This document shows positions 26,795 to 35,798 of a DNA stretch of 64,000 nucleotides, piece by piece (position 1 is the stretch's first letter; every line of letters starts with the position of its first letter). A program made the position numbers and the translations under genes. Source of the DNA: G965200765 sp965203865 (lineage in GTDB: Bacteria; Pseudomonadota; Gammaproteobacteria; Arenicellales; JAJDZL01). Under the pieces are notes generated by a model. The model saw only the letters and a program-made list of their open reading frames with translations, did no database searches and was not told where the DNA came from. The stretch spans positions 2,046,001 to 2,110,000 of the forward strand of contig OZ241916.1 of NCBI GenBank assembly GCA_965203865.1, given 5' to 3'.

Positions 26795-27310
26795 ATGAAC
26801 CCCGTAGTACCAGGCAGCGATAATTCTTCCGAGGAAAATTCAATTGAATCCAAATGGATTAAAAAATCCATTGGCCACAACTATCTTGCAATGATTATTG
26901 TGATTGCAGCATTTTTACTCGGTTTCTGGAATATGGACACCAAGTTTGACGCTTTAAATTCTAGAATTGATAGCTTGTGTGAGAAGTTTGATGCTTTAAA
27001 TTCTAGAATTGATAGCTTGTATGAGAAGTTTGCTCAGCTACAAAATCAAGGTGCTAAGGATAAAGAACTACTGCTTGAAAAGCTTACCCAGTTGCAACTC
27101 CAAAATGCCAAGGATAAAGAGTTGCTAAATGACAAGCTGGAAAATTATTTTGAAATATCAAATAGCAAAATCGAAGGTGTAATCGAAGAAGTCGGCAATT
27201 TGAAAGAAGATTTCATAGTTCTGTCGAATAAAGTTGAAAACCTTGAAGTGAAAGTAAACTGCATTTTCACCGAATCTTTGCTTTTTCAATGTGAAGACCT
27301 GCAATCGTAA
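26795..27310 (+). CDS. Small membrane-anchored coiled-coil protein
   Basis: 171 residues: a polar N-terminus, one transmembrane segment near 30-46 (YLAMIIVIAAFLLGFW), then an almost continuous coiled coil to the end (FDALNSRIDSL, KDKELLLEKLTQLQLQ, NLKEDFIVLSNKVENLEVKV). Two exact-length repeats of 14 residues (KFDALNSRIDSLCE / KFDALNSRIDSLYE) show recent internal duplication. The topology is cytoplasmic N-terminus and probably periplasmic coil, or the reverse. The family is unknown; layout resembles small DUF1640/bdr-like coiled-coil proteins but I cannot assign it. The start is the ATG at 26795 with a weak AAGAGA upstream. Confidence 0.65.
   Translation: MNPVVPGSDNSSEENSIESKWIKKSIGHNYLAMIIVIAAFLLGFWNMDTKFDALNSRIDSLCEKFDALNSRIDSLYEKFAQLQNQGAKDKELLLEKLTQLQLQNAKDKELLNDKLENYFEISNSKIEGVIEEVGNLKEDFIVLSNKVENLEVKVNCIFTESLLFQCEDLQS
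26942..27025 (+). repeat. Two tandem 42-bp repeats within the coiled-coil gene
   Basis: Units 26942-26983 and 26984-27025 differ at two positions only, one silent and one changing Cys to Tyr. 42 bp is 14 residues or two heptads, so copy-number change would keep both reading frame and heptad phase. Confidence 0.85.
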
Positions 27311-27427
27311 TTCAAGCAGGTCAGAACAATTTTTCAAGATTACAGTTTTCCAAATTAAACCTGTATCTTTGTATCAAACACAATTCAGCAACTGGTTTGT
27401 TCTGGAACCGTTATCGATTTGAATTAC

Positions 27428-28216
27428 TTATGCCACTGCTACGGCGTTTTGTGTTTGATTTTCATTAACTCTATCAAGAAATTTTCCTGACAACAAAGAT
27501 CCAAATCCATCTACTTGAAATTCACTGGACATCAACCTAATCGCATCCCACATAGTTACAGCATTCGCTGTCAATACCGGTCTTCCGGCAATTTGCTCAA
27601 GTTCATCAACATACATTAGTGACGGAAGTGCTGTATCTGGAATCAAAACAACAGGAGCATCATTATCCAGAACAGTTGCAATTTGCTCTTTGATAAATTC
27701 CGGCGTCATGATTGCAGCATCCCAACCGGAAGCCGCATCCAACCATTTCAAATCAACAACTTCAATACCAAATTCGGACAAAAACTCAACAAATGCCTTG
27801 GTCGCCGGTTCAGGATAAGTTGCCAGCACACTAACACGGTTGAAGTTTGCCTCTACCAAAGCCTTTGCAAATGCAAGCGAAGTGCTGCCCGCCGGCACTC
27901 CGACCAGTTCCTGCAGGGCTTGAACCTGATTCTCGGCATGTTTTCGCCCCAATATGAAACTGCCGCTAGTACAAGGCCAGAATACAGCGTCTAATTCAAG
28001 GCACTTCAATCTTGCAGCTGCTTCGCAAAGCCAATCTACTCTGGCTGTTCGGTGCAGTGCATCTACATCATGGTCATTGTCGCCTGTTCCCCCTACTCTG
28101 GTACACGACATGAAAAGCTTTACATTGTCTCCCGCTGCTTCCAAAAACTGATAATAGTCTTGTTCGGAACCGCCTCCCGGCCACACAAAACCCAGTCTAT
28201 AGTTATCTGCATTCAT
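27428..28216 (-). CDS. Asp/Glu racemase superfamily protein (maleate isomerase/EutA-like)
   Basis: 262 residues in the fold of aspartate/glutamate racemase, maleate isomerase and arylmalonate decarboxylase. The first catalytic Cys is present in FWPCTSGSF (C82). At the second Cys position the sequence is LIPDTALPS (D195-T196), so a two-base racemisation is unlikely; a one-Cys isomerase or decarboxylase is more plausible. EutA of ectoine utilisation loci belongs to this superfamily. It is the last gene of a four-gene operon and its ATG overlaps the stop of the aminotransferase gene (ATGA). No signal peptide. The substrate is unknown. Confidence 0.75.
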   Translation of the reverse strand: MNADNYRLGFVWPGGGSEQDYYQFLEAAGDNVKLFMSCTRVGGTGDNDHDVDALHRTARVDWLCEAAARLKCLELDAVFWPCTSGSFILGRKHAENQVQALQELVGVPAGSTSLAFAKALVEANFNRVSVLATYPEPATKAFVEFLSEFGIEVVDLKWLDAASGWDAAIMTPEFIKEQIATVLDNDAPVVLIPDTALPSLMYVDELEQIAGRPVLTANAVTMWDAIRLMSSEFQVDGFGSLLSGKFLDRVNENQTQNAVAVA

Positions 28217-29532
28217 GCCTTGATCTCCTTAATTGCCTGTTTTACATGTTCAAGTGTCTCATCAATGTCTTCATCGCCATGAACTGTCGATAAAAACCAA
28301 GTTCCGCGGGCAGTAACCCGAGTGCCTGCTGTTTGCAGCTTGGCATAAAACCGATTCTTCAAATCAACATTTTGAGCAATAAACTGACGATAGTTCACCA
28401 CGTTGCTGCTTTTGCCAATCAGTGGATGAAACACCGTACCGATACCTGGTACGGACAATTTGATACCACTGTCTTGTCCGATCTTCTGCAGTCCTGCCAT
28501 TAACTGATAACCCCGCATGTTCATTTTGTCAAAAACATCGCCGCCATTTCTTTCCAGCTCCGTGATTGTAGCCAACCCTGCTGCAACAGTCATTACATTT
28601 GCGTTGTATGTCCCACCGTGCATTACTTGCTGAGTTTGCACTAGTTCCATAATCTCTTGCTTGCCAACTACCGCAGCAAGCGGAAAACCTGCTGCCATCG
28701 CTTTGGCAAATATTGCAAGGTCCGGCATAACACCAAGCAGCCCTTGGGCACCGTCAAGCGCAACTCGAAATCCGGTAATTACTTCGTCAAAAATCAGTAC
28801 AATTCCGTTTTCATCGGTTATCTCTCTTACCCCTTCCAAATACCCGTCAATCGGAAAAATTGCACCCGTATTGCAATTGATGGGTTCCATTATCACACCT
28901 GCGATATCGCTTTTCTGTTCTCGCACAACGGACGAAAACAAATCCAGATTGTTCCACGGCAAAGTGATAACTTCTCCAAGGACAATCTCGGATTGGCCAA
29001 TGGAGTGAGGGACAGAATTTGGGCTTGACTCGTCCCCGGCTACATCCAGTGGAGGTTGCACACTTATAAAAACGCTGTCAGTCCAGCCATGATAGTGCCC
29101 TTCAAACTTAATGATTTTCTTGCGACCAGTATAGGCACGGGCAAGTCTAATGGCAGCCTGAATGGCTTCTGTACCGCTTGAAGCAAACCTCACCAGTTCG
29201 GCGCATGGAATGATTTCGACAAGTTTTTCAGCAAGCTGCGCTTCCAGTTCCGTTTGTCCCGCAAACAACTGCCCCATATTCAGTGTGTCTCGAACCGCTT
29301 CCAGTACGCATTCCGGCGCATGACCAAGTATCAATGGGCCATTCGCAAGCGCATAGTCAATGTAAGTGCTTCCATCAACATCCGTTAGCCGTGAACCTCT
29401 TCCCTTCGAATAGTACAAGGGAACCGGACTTTCTCCATATCCAGAGTAGCGAAAATTGCTGTTGACCCCGCCAGCAATGAATTTTCTGCCATGCTCGTAA
29501 AGTCTTCGCGACTCTTCAAATCTGTCTTTCAT
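28213..29532 (-). CDS. Class III aminotransferase / glutamate-1-semialdehyde aminomutase-like, paralogue 1
   Basis: 439 residues, fold type I PLP enzyme. Seen: SSGTEAIQAAIRLARAYTGRKKIIKFEGHYHGW near 118-150, FDEVITGFR near 248-256 with D249 for the pyridine nitrogen, and the Schiff-base lysine K277 in DLAIFAKAMAAGFP. The start abuts the stop of the M24 gene. HemL-like sequence does not mean tetrapyrrole synthesis: it sits in a catabolic operon with an M24 hydrolase and MlrC and has a second paralogue nearby, so an omega-amino acid, diamine or amino-aldehyde substrate is more likely. DoeD, the ectoine-pathway diaminobutyrate transaminase, belongs to the same class. Confidence 0.88.
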   Translation of the reverse strand: MKDRFEESRRLYEHGRKFIAGGVNSNFRYSGYGESPVPLYYSKGRGSRLTDVDGSTYIDYALANGPLILGHAPECVLEAVRDTLNMGQLFAGQTELEAQLAEKLVEIIPCAELVRFASSGTEAIQAAIRLARAYTGRKKIIKFEGHYHGWTDSVFISVQPPLDVAGDESSPNSVPHSIGQSEIVLGEVITLPWNNLDLFSSVVREQKSDIAGVIMEPINCNTGAIFPIDGYLEGVREITDENGIVLIFDEVITGFRVALDGAQGLLGVMPDLAIFAKAMAAGFPLAAVVGKQEIMELVQTQQVMHGGTYNANVMTVAAGLATITELERNGGDVFDKMNMRGYQLMAGLQKIGQDSGIKLSVPGIGTVFHPLIGKSSNVVNYRQFIAQNVDLKNRFYAKLQTAGTRVTARGTWFLSTVHGDEDIDETLEHVKQAIKEIKA

Positions 29533-30693
29533 CTATTCAACTCTGTGCAGTTCCAGCGGAAGTCGGCTCAGCACTTCATGTCCGTCTTCTGTTACTACGA
29601 AAGTATGACTGAGCCCAACTCCATACTGTCCATTAACTCGCAATGTCATCGGTATATGAAAAACCATACCGGCTTCAAGCGGCCTGTGGTTGCTTGTTAC
29701 CAAAGCGAACCCCGATTCTTCAGCCCAGGTGGGTGGAAAGCCTATGCCAACCGGATAGCCGTATACTTCATGAAAAAGTATTTGATCCCGAATAGGATCA
29801 ACAAAAGATTTTCCAACTTCTGCTATTTCTGACGCGAGAATCCCCGGCTTCACAATTTCCAGCATGGCTGTCATCATTTCTTTTTCCAAACTGGCAAATT
29901 CTTCAACTTGGCTTGGTATTCCCCCAACTGCGGCGGTACGCATAAGCGGAGCATGATACCAATGCAAACTTGGAGAGCATTCAATAAATACCGGGTCGCC
30001 ATTCGATATTTTGTACCCGTAGTTGCTGTTATGCGGAATTCCCGAACGGTACCCGGCAGAAACGATTGGATAAACTGAAAACGCAAGGCTATTGCTCCTG
30101 ATTAATTCCGCGGCGACCGCCGCCGCAACATCAGAGTCCGTAGCACCTTCTCGAACCGCTTCAAAACCTGCGCGGATTGCCAAGTCTGTAATTTTCCCAG
30201 CCTTGCGCATTACTTCAAGTTCGACTTCCGACTTGATGTTCCGCACTTTGTCTACAACACCGGAGCCATTCACAATTTTGGACTTGCCCAGGGCATTTGA
30301 CAAGGACTCGCGAACCTTTGGAACAAGATAGCGGGTTTGAGTCTCCAAGCCGATTGAACCTGTTGACAACCCCTTGCTTTTTATTGCTTGCACAGTCTCA
30401 TCAACAGGATTGGCGCCGGTTTCGTACAGTACTACATCTGTAGCTACAGCGGTCGCCTCGAATCGCCCTCGCTCAAACTGCCAAAGCACCATGAATGGAG
30501 ATTTGTCCATCGGTACAACAAGGCATTGGTAATCCCATAGATTAAGAGTGTGGTGCCCGCTCAAATACAGGATATTCGGAGCCGAATGCAAAACAAGCGT
30601 ATCAATTTGGCTCTTGACCATTTCTTCCCGAACGCGGTCCAGCCGGAACTTGTATTCAGCCTTGTCAAATACATTTTCACGCGGAATTGTCAC
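29533..30693 (-). CDS. M24 family creatinase/ectoine-hydrolase-like protein
   Basis: 386 residues from the GTG at 30693, chosen because GGAGG stands 6 nt upstream. It has the N-terminal creatinase domain (DTLVLHSAPNILYLSGHHTLNLW) and the pita-bread domain. The metal-binding Asp pair of true aminopeptidases is missing: the region reads IECSPSLHWYHAPLMRT. The same YHAP pattern and a GYP(V/I)G...PP.W segment occur in ectoine hydrolase DoeA as I recall it; creatinase likewise works without metal. So it likely hydrolyses a cyclic amidine/amide or a guanidino-type C-N bond rather than X-Pro peptides. The start overlaps the end of mlrC by 17 bp and the stop abuts the aminotransferase. Confidence 0.82.
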   Translation of the reverse strand: MTIPRENVFDKAEYKFRLDRVREEMVKSQIDTLVLHSAPNILYLSGHHTLNLWDYQCLVVPMDKSPFMVLWQFERGRFEATAVATDVVLYETGANPVDETVQAIKSKGLSTGSIGLETQTRYLVPKVRESLSNALGKSKIVNGSGVVDKVRNIKSEVELEVMRKAGKITDLAIRAGFEAVREGATDSDVAAAVAAELIRSNSLAFSVYPIVSAGYRSGIPHNSNYGYKISNGDPVFIECSPSLHWYHAPLMRTAAVGGIPSQVEEFASLEKEMMTAMLEIVKPGILASEIAEVGKSFVDPIRDQILFHEVYGYPVGIGFPPTWAEESGFALVTSNHRPLEAGMVFHIPMTLRVNGQYGVGLSHTFVVTEDGHEVLSRLPLELHRVE

Positions 30694-32182
30694 ATTTGAC
30701 CTCCGTGGGATAGTCGATATCGGCTTCAAATGGGTAAAGCGGTGTGCAGCGATTCTTGAATTGAAACTGGTTAAAGTTGCTTGAACTGGTTCCAGGCGTA
30801 TCCACACAAATCACTTTCTGCACAATTTCACCGAATGCTGCCTTCCAGGCAATCGCTGCCTTTACAACAATGATGCTTTGTTGAGAGGGTTCTACTCCCA
30901 AACAACGCAGCTGCTCCGCATCAAACGGCATACTTCGCAACGAAGTCAATACAATCAGAACTCCCTGTACATCCAGCAGTGCTGTCCTTCCCATAGAGGT
31001 AATATAACCTGTCATATACGACCCTTTGTGTTCATATACGCCATCTGTAATTTTCCGTACAACTCCTTCAACAGCGACTGGTTGACCATGAAGCTTGTCA
31101 GATTTTCCCCCAATTTCAGTTTTGCAGACATTGCCGACACCTGCAGATTCTGCCTGCTTCACTGCTTCGGGATCGTATATGACAATAACCGCTCCGTTTG
31201 CATCTTGCTGAAGCAATTCTCGAAGGAGAACCGTAGCATCGCCTGCGCTGCCGCCACCGACATTGTCGGCGGACTCTACTATTGCCACTGGCTTGTCATC
31301 AGATGCGATTGCCTGCTGGACTGCTACTGCAACAGGCACCAACTCCGGTTCAAAACGATCTCTCAGATCCCAGATTTTCTGTGCCAGAGCATTTGCTTTT
31401 TGGTCTGCTGTTGCTATGTTGTCGGCATATACCAGCACAGATGCCCCAAGATGGGGAACATCACTAAACGGGAATCCCATTGCAACAGTTCCACAGACTA
31501 CATCCGGGGACTGCTCCACTTTTTCGAGCAAATCCATTATTTCAATCATGGGAAATTCATCGGTTTGCTGTTTCAATGGGGTTGTTACAAAAGGCAGTTT
31601 GCGAAAAGCCTTGGCCGGAAAACGTTTTTTCTCGAGAATTTGCACAAGCACAGACAATGCTTCCCGCCCGCGAAGGTTCATGTCGATGTGCGGGTATGTA
31701 TCGTACCCGATCAATACAGAAGAATTTTCAACCAGGCATTTGCTTATGTTCGCATGGTAGTCCAATGTAACGACCAGAGGGACCGTTGTTCCGATTTCAT
31801 TTCTGATTTCACGGACAATTTTTTCGTCCAAACTGAAATTCCCCTGTGATACTGCAGCACCGTGAAGCACCAGGATAATTCCGTCCACAGGCAAGGCTTC
31901 TTTCAGTCTTTCAACCAGTTCCTCACAAAGCAACTCGGCAGTCTGCTTCTCTATGATTGCGGATGGCACTGCGGCAGCATAAAGTGTAGGTATGAACTCG
32001 CATTTCACATCGTGAGCAGCTGCCAATACCCCTCCCAATTCAGTATTTGTATTTTCATAGCGTGCAAGAATCTCTTCCCTGCGCGCGAGCTGATAGCTTT
32101 CAAAATTGTGCATTGATGTTACCCCGGTTGCAAATGTATTTGTTTCATGCCATACACCACCGAGTGCAAATCGGTATTTCAT
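30677..32182 (-). CDS. mlrC: M81 family metallopeptidase (MlrC)
   Basis: 501 residues from the ATG at 32182 (MKYRFALGG); an upstream in-frame start would add 29 residues with no support. Conserved M81 elements: GGVWHETNTFATG near 7-19, DGIILVLHGAAVSQG, and VVTLDYHANIS with the presumed zinc His/Asp, and SADNVGGGSAGDATVLL in the MlrC C-terminal domain (written here as ESADNVGGGSAGD). MlrC was named for microcystin breakdown, but most members occur in amino acid or amide catabolic loci with other substrates. First gene of the operon with the M24 protein, aminotransferase and racemase-family gene, divergent from DUF3830. Confidence 0.85.
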   Translation of the reverse strand: MKYRFALGGVWHETNTFATGVTSMHNFESYQLARREEILARYENTNTELGGVLAAAHDVKCEFIPTLYAAAVPSAIIEKQTAELLCEELVERLKEALPVDGIILVLHGAAVSQGNFSLDEKIVREIRNEIGTTVPLVVTLDYHANISKCLVENSSVLIGYDTYPHIDMNLRGREALSVLVQILEKKRFPAKAFRKLPFVTTPLKQQTDEFPMIEIMDLLEKVEQSPDVVCGTVAMGFPFSDVPHLGASVLVYADNIATADQKANALAQKIWDLRDRFEPELVPVAVAVQQAIASDDKPVAIVESADNVGGGSAGDATVLLRELLQQDANGAVIVIYDPEAVKQAESAGVGNVCKTEIGGKSDKLHGQPVAVEGVVRKITDGVYEHKGSYMTGYITSMGRTALLDVQGVLIVLTSLRSMPFDAEQLRCLGVEPSQQSIIVVKAAIAWKAAFGEIVQKVICVDTPGTSSSNFNQFQFKNRCTPLYPFEADIDYPTEVKCDNSA

Positions 32183-32251
32183 AACCTTGCGTACCGAGCA
32201 AAAAAAGACTTTAATGTAATTTGAAAATTGACCACAAACAAGGAAGTCGAA

Positions 32252-32752
32252 ATGAATAGTAACCTGCAATATGTGAGAGTTGCATTGCGCAATAACGGTA
32301 CCAGTGTGAAATTGAAACTACGATGGGACATGTCGCCAAAAACCTGTGAAATTGTCAGCAGGGCTCTTCCGTTTGGTGGAAACATGTGGCATGCGAAATA
32401 CGCGAATCATGAAATTTATACGCTACTGCCGGTTGAAGAAGTTTTCGGTGAAGATCCGCCGGTCGAATGGGTGAGCATGTTTCCCGGACCCGGGGACTTG
32501 ATGTATATTTTTCATCCACCCGGGCTACTGCCGCCAGATGTGTACGACCCAGACAATCCGCGACGAATTGTGGACATCGCATTGTTTTACGACCGGGGAA
32601 ACAGTCTTTACGGACCGAGCGGTCCCAACCAGGGAAACATTTTTGCAACAGTCTCTGATGTAGACGAACTTGAAAACTTCGCACAAAATTGCCTTGAAGT
32701 CTGGAAGAACGGCTTTATCAACGAATACATGGATATTGAAGCAGCTGATTAA
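32252..32752 (+). CDS. DUF3830 family protein (cyclophilin-like fold)
   Basis: 166 residues from the ATG at 32252, which has AAGGAAG about 6 nt upstream. The features seen fit DUF3830: PKTCEIVSRALPFGGNMWHAKYANHEIY near 29-56, FPGPGDLMYIF, DIALFYDRGNSLYGPSG, and NIFATVSDVDELENFAQ near the end. The family has a cyclophilin-like fold without known enzyme activity and is frequently found in amidohydrolase or amino acid catabolic loci. It is divergent from mlrC (69 bp between starts, a shared promoter region) and convergent with the second aminotransferase (stops 4 bp apart). It may be a binding or accessory protein of the pathway. Confidence 0.72.
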   Translation: MNSNLQYVRVALRNNGTSVKLKLRWDMSPKTCEIVSRALPFGGNMWHAKYANHEIYTLLPVEEVFGEDPPVEWVSMFPGPGDLMYIFHPPGLLPPDVYDPDNPRRIVDIALFYDRGNSLYGPSGPNQGNIFATVSDVDELENFAQNCLEVWKNGFINEYMDIEAAD

Positions 32753-32756
32753 CTGA

Positions 32757-34079
32757 TCAAATCAATGAATTCAATACTTGTTCCGTAATGGTCAAGGTCT
32801 CGCTGATGTCGCTTTCCGTGTGCGCTGCAGAAATACTGCCCTGTTTCGTAGTCACCGGAAAGTGAAACACCCCTGCTTCAATCAGTTTTTTGCGATATTC
32901 CACATCTCGCTGGGCATCGTTATTGTCTGCGATGTCCCGCCATGATTCAGGAGCATGGTCCATAAAGTAGACGACGAACGCCGACCCCTGTCGAACAACT
33001 GTTGACGGAAAGTCGCAATTCTCCAGCAACTGGTTCAAGCCGGTTTCCAATTGCTTGCCCAATGCATCAAGCCGGCCGTAAACATCAACTTCAGGACACT
33101 TTAGTTTCTTGAGCGTAGCAATCGTTGCTGCTACAACCATAGGATGCGCATTGTATGTTCCCGCGATCAAAACGCGTTTCGACAAGTCTGGATGACAGCA
33201 ATAGGACATGAATTCCTCTTTCCCGCCGACCACGCCAACCGGATACCCGTTGGCAACCGCCTTTCCAAACACACTTAAGTCTGGTGTGATGCCGCAAATT
33301 GACTGGTAGCCACCCAAGGCGTGGCGAAATCCCGTTTTGACCTCGTCAAACACCAGCACAGTGCCGAACTTGTCGCAAAGCTGACGAATTCCTTCAAGAT
33401 ACCCTTCCTTTGGCTTGACGATTCCAATATTCTGCAGAATCGGTTCCAAAACGACGGCAGCTACATCATTCCGGGCGAGTACGGCTTCAACGGCATCCAA
33501 ATCATTGAACTCAACCACATGCGCCTGTTCAGTTCCTGCCGAAGCAGGCAATCCGGCCGTAATCGGTCGCAACTCATGCTCGGATCCGGAAACATGATTT
33601 GCCAAGTCCGATGCCGGGTCCATGAGATTGAACGACAAAGCATCAGCCCAGCCATTGTATCCGCCTTGCATCAGCAAAACACTTTCACGACCAGTAGCGG
33701 CTCTGGCAAGTCGAACTGCGTATCCAACCGCCTCGGAACCGCTACCTGTAAGTTGAATTTGCTCTAATCCGGGTACTGAATCAACAATCAGGTCGGCTAC
33801 TTCTTGTTCCCAAGGTGTGATGCCGGCCCCCATAAGAGACTCCCCCCTTTTGATTGATTCAATCACCGCAGCATCTACGTCCTCGTCTCCATGCCCGAGC
33901 AGGTAGGGAGCAAATGCCGCATGATAGTCAATATATTTTTTCCCGGTGCTGTCCCACATGTACGCCCCTTTTGCACGCACAAAAGTGATCATCGGGTCAA
34001 TTGACCGATTAAGCGACATTACGCCACCCGCAATCGACGGCGCTTTGCTTTCCCTGATTTGCTCTGCTACTGCACTCAT
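32757..34079 (-). CDS. Class III aminotransferase / glutamate-1-semialdehyde aminomutase-like, paralogue 2
   Basis: 440 residues from the ATG at 34079 (MSAVAEQIR). PLP features: TGSGSEAVGYAVRLARAATGRESVL, FDEVKTGFR with D245, and DLSVFGKAVANGYP with K273. It differs from paralogue 1 in the substrate-binding loops (GGYNGWADALSF in place of GHYHGWTDSVFI; ILQNIGIVKP). It follows the binding-protein gene by 60 bp on the same strand and is probably cotranscribed with the importer. Two such paralogues in one locus suggest two successive transaminations, or two diastereomeric or chain-length substrates. Confidence 0.87.
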   Translation of the reverse strand: MSAVAEQIRESKAPSIAGGVMSLNRSIDPMITFVRAKGAYMWDSTGKKYIDYHAAFAPYLLGHGDEDVDAAVIESIKRGESLMGAGITPWEQEVADLIVDSVPGLEQIQLTGSGSEAVGYAVRLARAATGRESVLLMQGGYNGWADALSFNLMDPASDLANHVSGSEHELRPITAGLPASAGTEQAHVVEFNDLDAVEAVLARNDVAAVVLEPILQNIGIVKPKEGYLEGIRQLCDKFGTVLVFDEVKTGFRHALGGYQSICGITPDLSVFGKAVANGYPVGVVGGKEEFMSYCCHPDLSKRVLIAGTYNAHPMVVAATIATLKKLKCPEVDVYGRLDALGKQLETGLNQLLENCDFPSTVVRQGSAFVVYFMDHAPESWRDIADNNDAQRDVEYRKKLIEAGVFHFPVTTKQGSISAAHTESDISETLTITEQVLNSLI

Positions 34080-34139
34080 AAATGAATTACCCCGCAATAC
34101 TCTGGAGACAAGACTTCAACAAGCTATGTATGTCAATGC

Positions 34140-34922
34140 CTATTCGGCAGTGATCATTTCATACCACTGGTCTTTCAGGCCTTGCTGCTCAATGGTCTCC
34201 AGCCAAACGTTGAGAAAATTCACAAAATGATATTCTCCTGGAAGAACCGCATAGGCATATCCTTGAGGATTTAGCGGCGCATCATCAATTATCTTCAGAT
34301 TCATGGCAGGATTTTCCTTGATGAAATTCCTGAGTGTTGAACTGTCGGTCAAAATTGCATCGGCGCGTTTGCTGGCCACTTCAAGAAAAAACGTTGACAA
34401 CTTGTCGCTAACCAAGGGTTTTACGGTTGCCATTTGAAAAAATCGATTTGCAAAAGCTTCATCTGCGGTACCTGAACCAACCGCAATAACCATGCCTTCC
34501 TTGTCCAGGTCCGAATGCATTTGTGCATTTGAATCCATATGCACAGCAGTGCCTTGGGTTTCATAGCCGGACGGGTTGGTAAACAGGACTCGCATGGCCC
34601 GCTCCGCGGTTCTGAACATCGGTGACATCACAATGTCGCACTTTCCAGTTTCAAGACTTGGAATCAGGGTGCCCCATTGCGAATCAACAGGCTCGTAATT
34701 GACTCCCATGATTTCGGACAAATGCTTTGCAGCTTCAATATCCGTACCCTTCCATTCATTGGTTTTGGGGTCCTTGGCTCCCCATGGAAGTGCTTCCGCG
34801 TGGCAAACACGCAACGTACCCCGGTCCTTGATCGCGCTAATCATGTCGTCGGCCGAATATGCGAGGCCAGACAGCAGCAGCAAAGAAACAAATGCACTAA
34901 TCAATAGTTGTACGAATTTCAT
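34140..34922 (-). CDS. Polar amino acid-type ABC substrate-binding protein (family 3)
   Basis: 260 residues, with a signal peptide FVQLLISAFVSLLLLSGLAYSA cleaved near ADD. The mature part is a type II periplasmic-binding domain: GTLRVCHAEALPWGAKDPKTNEWKG (family-3 start), DSQWGTLIPSLETGKCDIVMSPMFRTAERA, ADAILTDSSTL. It lacks a lipobox. It lies 3' of the ATPase and permease genes and before aminotransferase paralogue 2. Binding pockets of this family hold amino acids, opines or ectoines (EhuB), so the ligand is probably a zwitterionic nitrogen solute. Confidence 0.88.
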   Translation of the reverse strand: MKFVQLLISAFVSLLLLSGLAYSADDMISAIKDRGTLRVCHAEALPWGAKDPKTNEWKGTDIEAAKHLSEIMGVNYEPVDSQWGTLIPSLETGKCDIVMSPMFRTAERAMRVLFTNPSGYETQGTAVHMDSNAQMHSDLDKEGMVIAVGSGTADEAFANRFFQMATVKPLVSDKLSTFFLEVASKRADAILTDSSTLRNFIKENPAMNLKIIDDAPLNPQGYAYAVLPGEYHFVNFLNVWLETIEQQGLKDQWYEMITAE

Positions 34923-35027
34923 ATCGCTTCTCCTTTTGATTTGATTAATAGAATATTTCTGAATTCAGATTATAGGTAATCTATCACAAAATCGAATTTG
35001 CATACAAATAAAATTCAGTATTTCGGA

Positions 35028-35795
35028 TTATACAATTGTCGACAAAAATTGAATCAAATGCTGGTCTATCGGATTATCGAAAAACTCATCTGGCACTTCA
35101 TCAACCAATATTCTTCCTTCAGCCATGAACATCATTCTATCCGATACTTGACGAGCAAAGCCCATTTCATGCGTGACGATAAGCATGGTCATGCCTGATT
35201 CGGCCAACTCCCTTATTACATCAAGCACCTCTCGCACCATCTCGGGGTCCAAGGCCGATGTTGGCTCATCAAACAGCATCGCCTTGGGTTGCATTGCAAG
35301 AGCCCGGGCGATTGCTACGCGTTGCTGCTGCCCTCCCGACAGTTGATTCGGATACTTGTCAATTTGCTCCACAATGCCAACCCGGTCCAAAAGATTTTCC
35401 GTAAGTACGGTGGCCGCGGCTTTGTCCAAGCCGCGCGCCTTCATGGGTGCATACGCCACATTCTCGCGAATTGACATATGCGCAAAGAGATTGAATTGCT
35501 GGAATACCATTCCCACTTCGCGCCGAATTGACTCCACTGCCGCCCATGGACCCGGCAAGTTTTTGCCGGCAACCACAATCTTGCCTTCGTCAATGTCTTC
35601 AAGCGCATTCAAAATGCGAAGAAATGTTGACTTGCCGCCGCCCGAAGGTCCGACTATACAGACAATTTCCCCCGTCTTGACCTTTGTTGTAATCCCGTTC
35701 AATGCCTTGAAAGTGCCAAAAGACTTGTGAACTCCTTCGCATTCAATCAGATACTCTTGATTGCTGTTCAATTTCGATTCCGGCAAGTTTCCCAT
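35028..35795 (-). CDS. Polar amino acid-type ABC transporter ATP-binding protein
   Basis: 255 residues, a GlnQ/HisP/EhuA-type ATPase: Walker A GPSGGGKSTFLRILNALED, Q-loop MVFQQFNLFAHMS, signature LSGGQQQRVAIARALAMQP, Walker B MLFDEPTSALDPEM, and H-loop IVTHEMGFARQVSDR. It is in the middle of a four-gene importer; 3 bp separate it from the preceding permease. The polar amino acid class, not the glycine-betaine class (no CBS domains), is indicated. Confidence 0.92.
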   Translation of the reverse strand: MGNLPESKLNSNQEYLIECEGVHKSFGTFKALNGITTKVKTGEIVCIVGPSGGGKSTFLRILNALEDIDEGKIVVAGKNLPGPWAAVESIRREVGMVFQQFNLFAHMSIRENVAYAPMKARGLDKAAATVLTENLLDRVGIVEQIDKYPNQLSGGQQQRVAIARALAMQPKAMLFDEPTSALDPEMVREVLDVIRELAESGMTMLIVTHEMGFARQVSDRMMFMAEGRILVDEVPDEFFDNPIDQHLIQFLSTIV

Positions 35796-35798
35796 GAA

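Noticed and set aside
26258..26823. Two short plus-strand open frames in the gap after the BMP gene
   Set aside because: No ribosome site, no recognisable composition, and the second overlaps the coiled-coil gene start.
28213..34079. Assigning the two aminotransferases as hemL (tetrapyrrole synthesis)
   Set aside because: Two paralogues in a catabolic and transport context make a housekeeping role unlikely.
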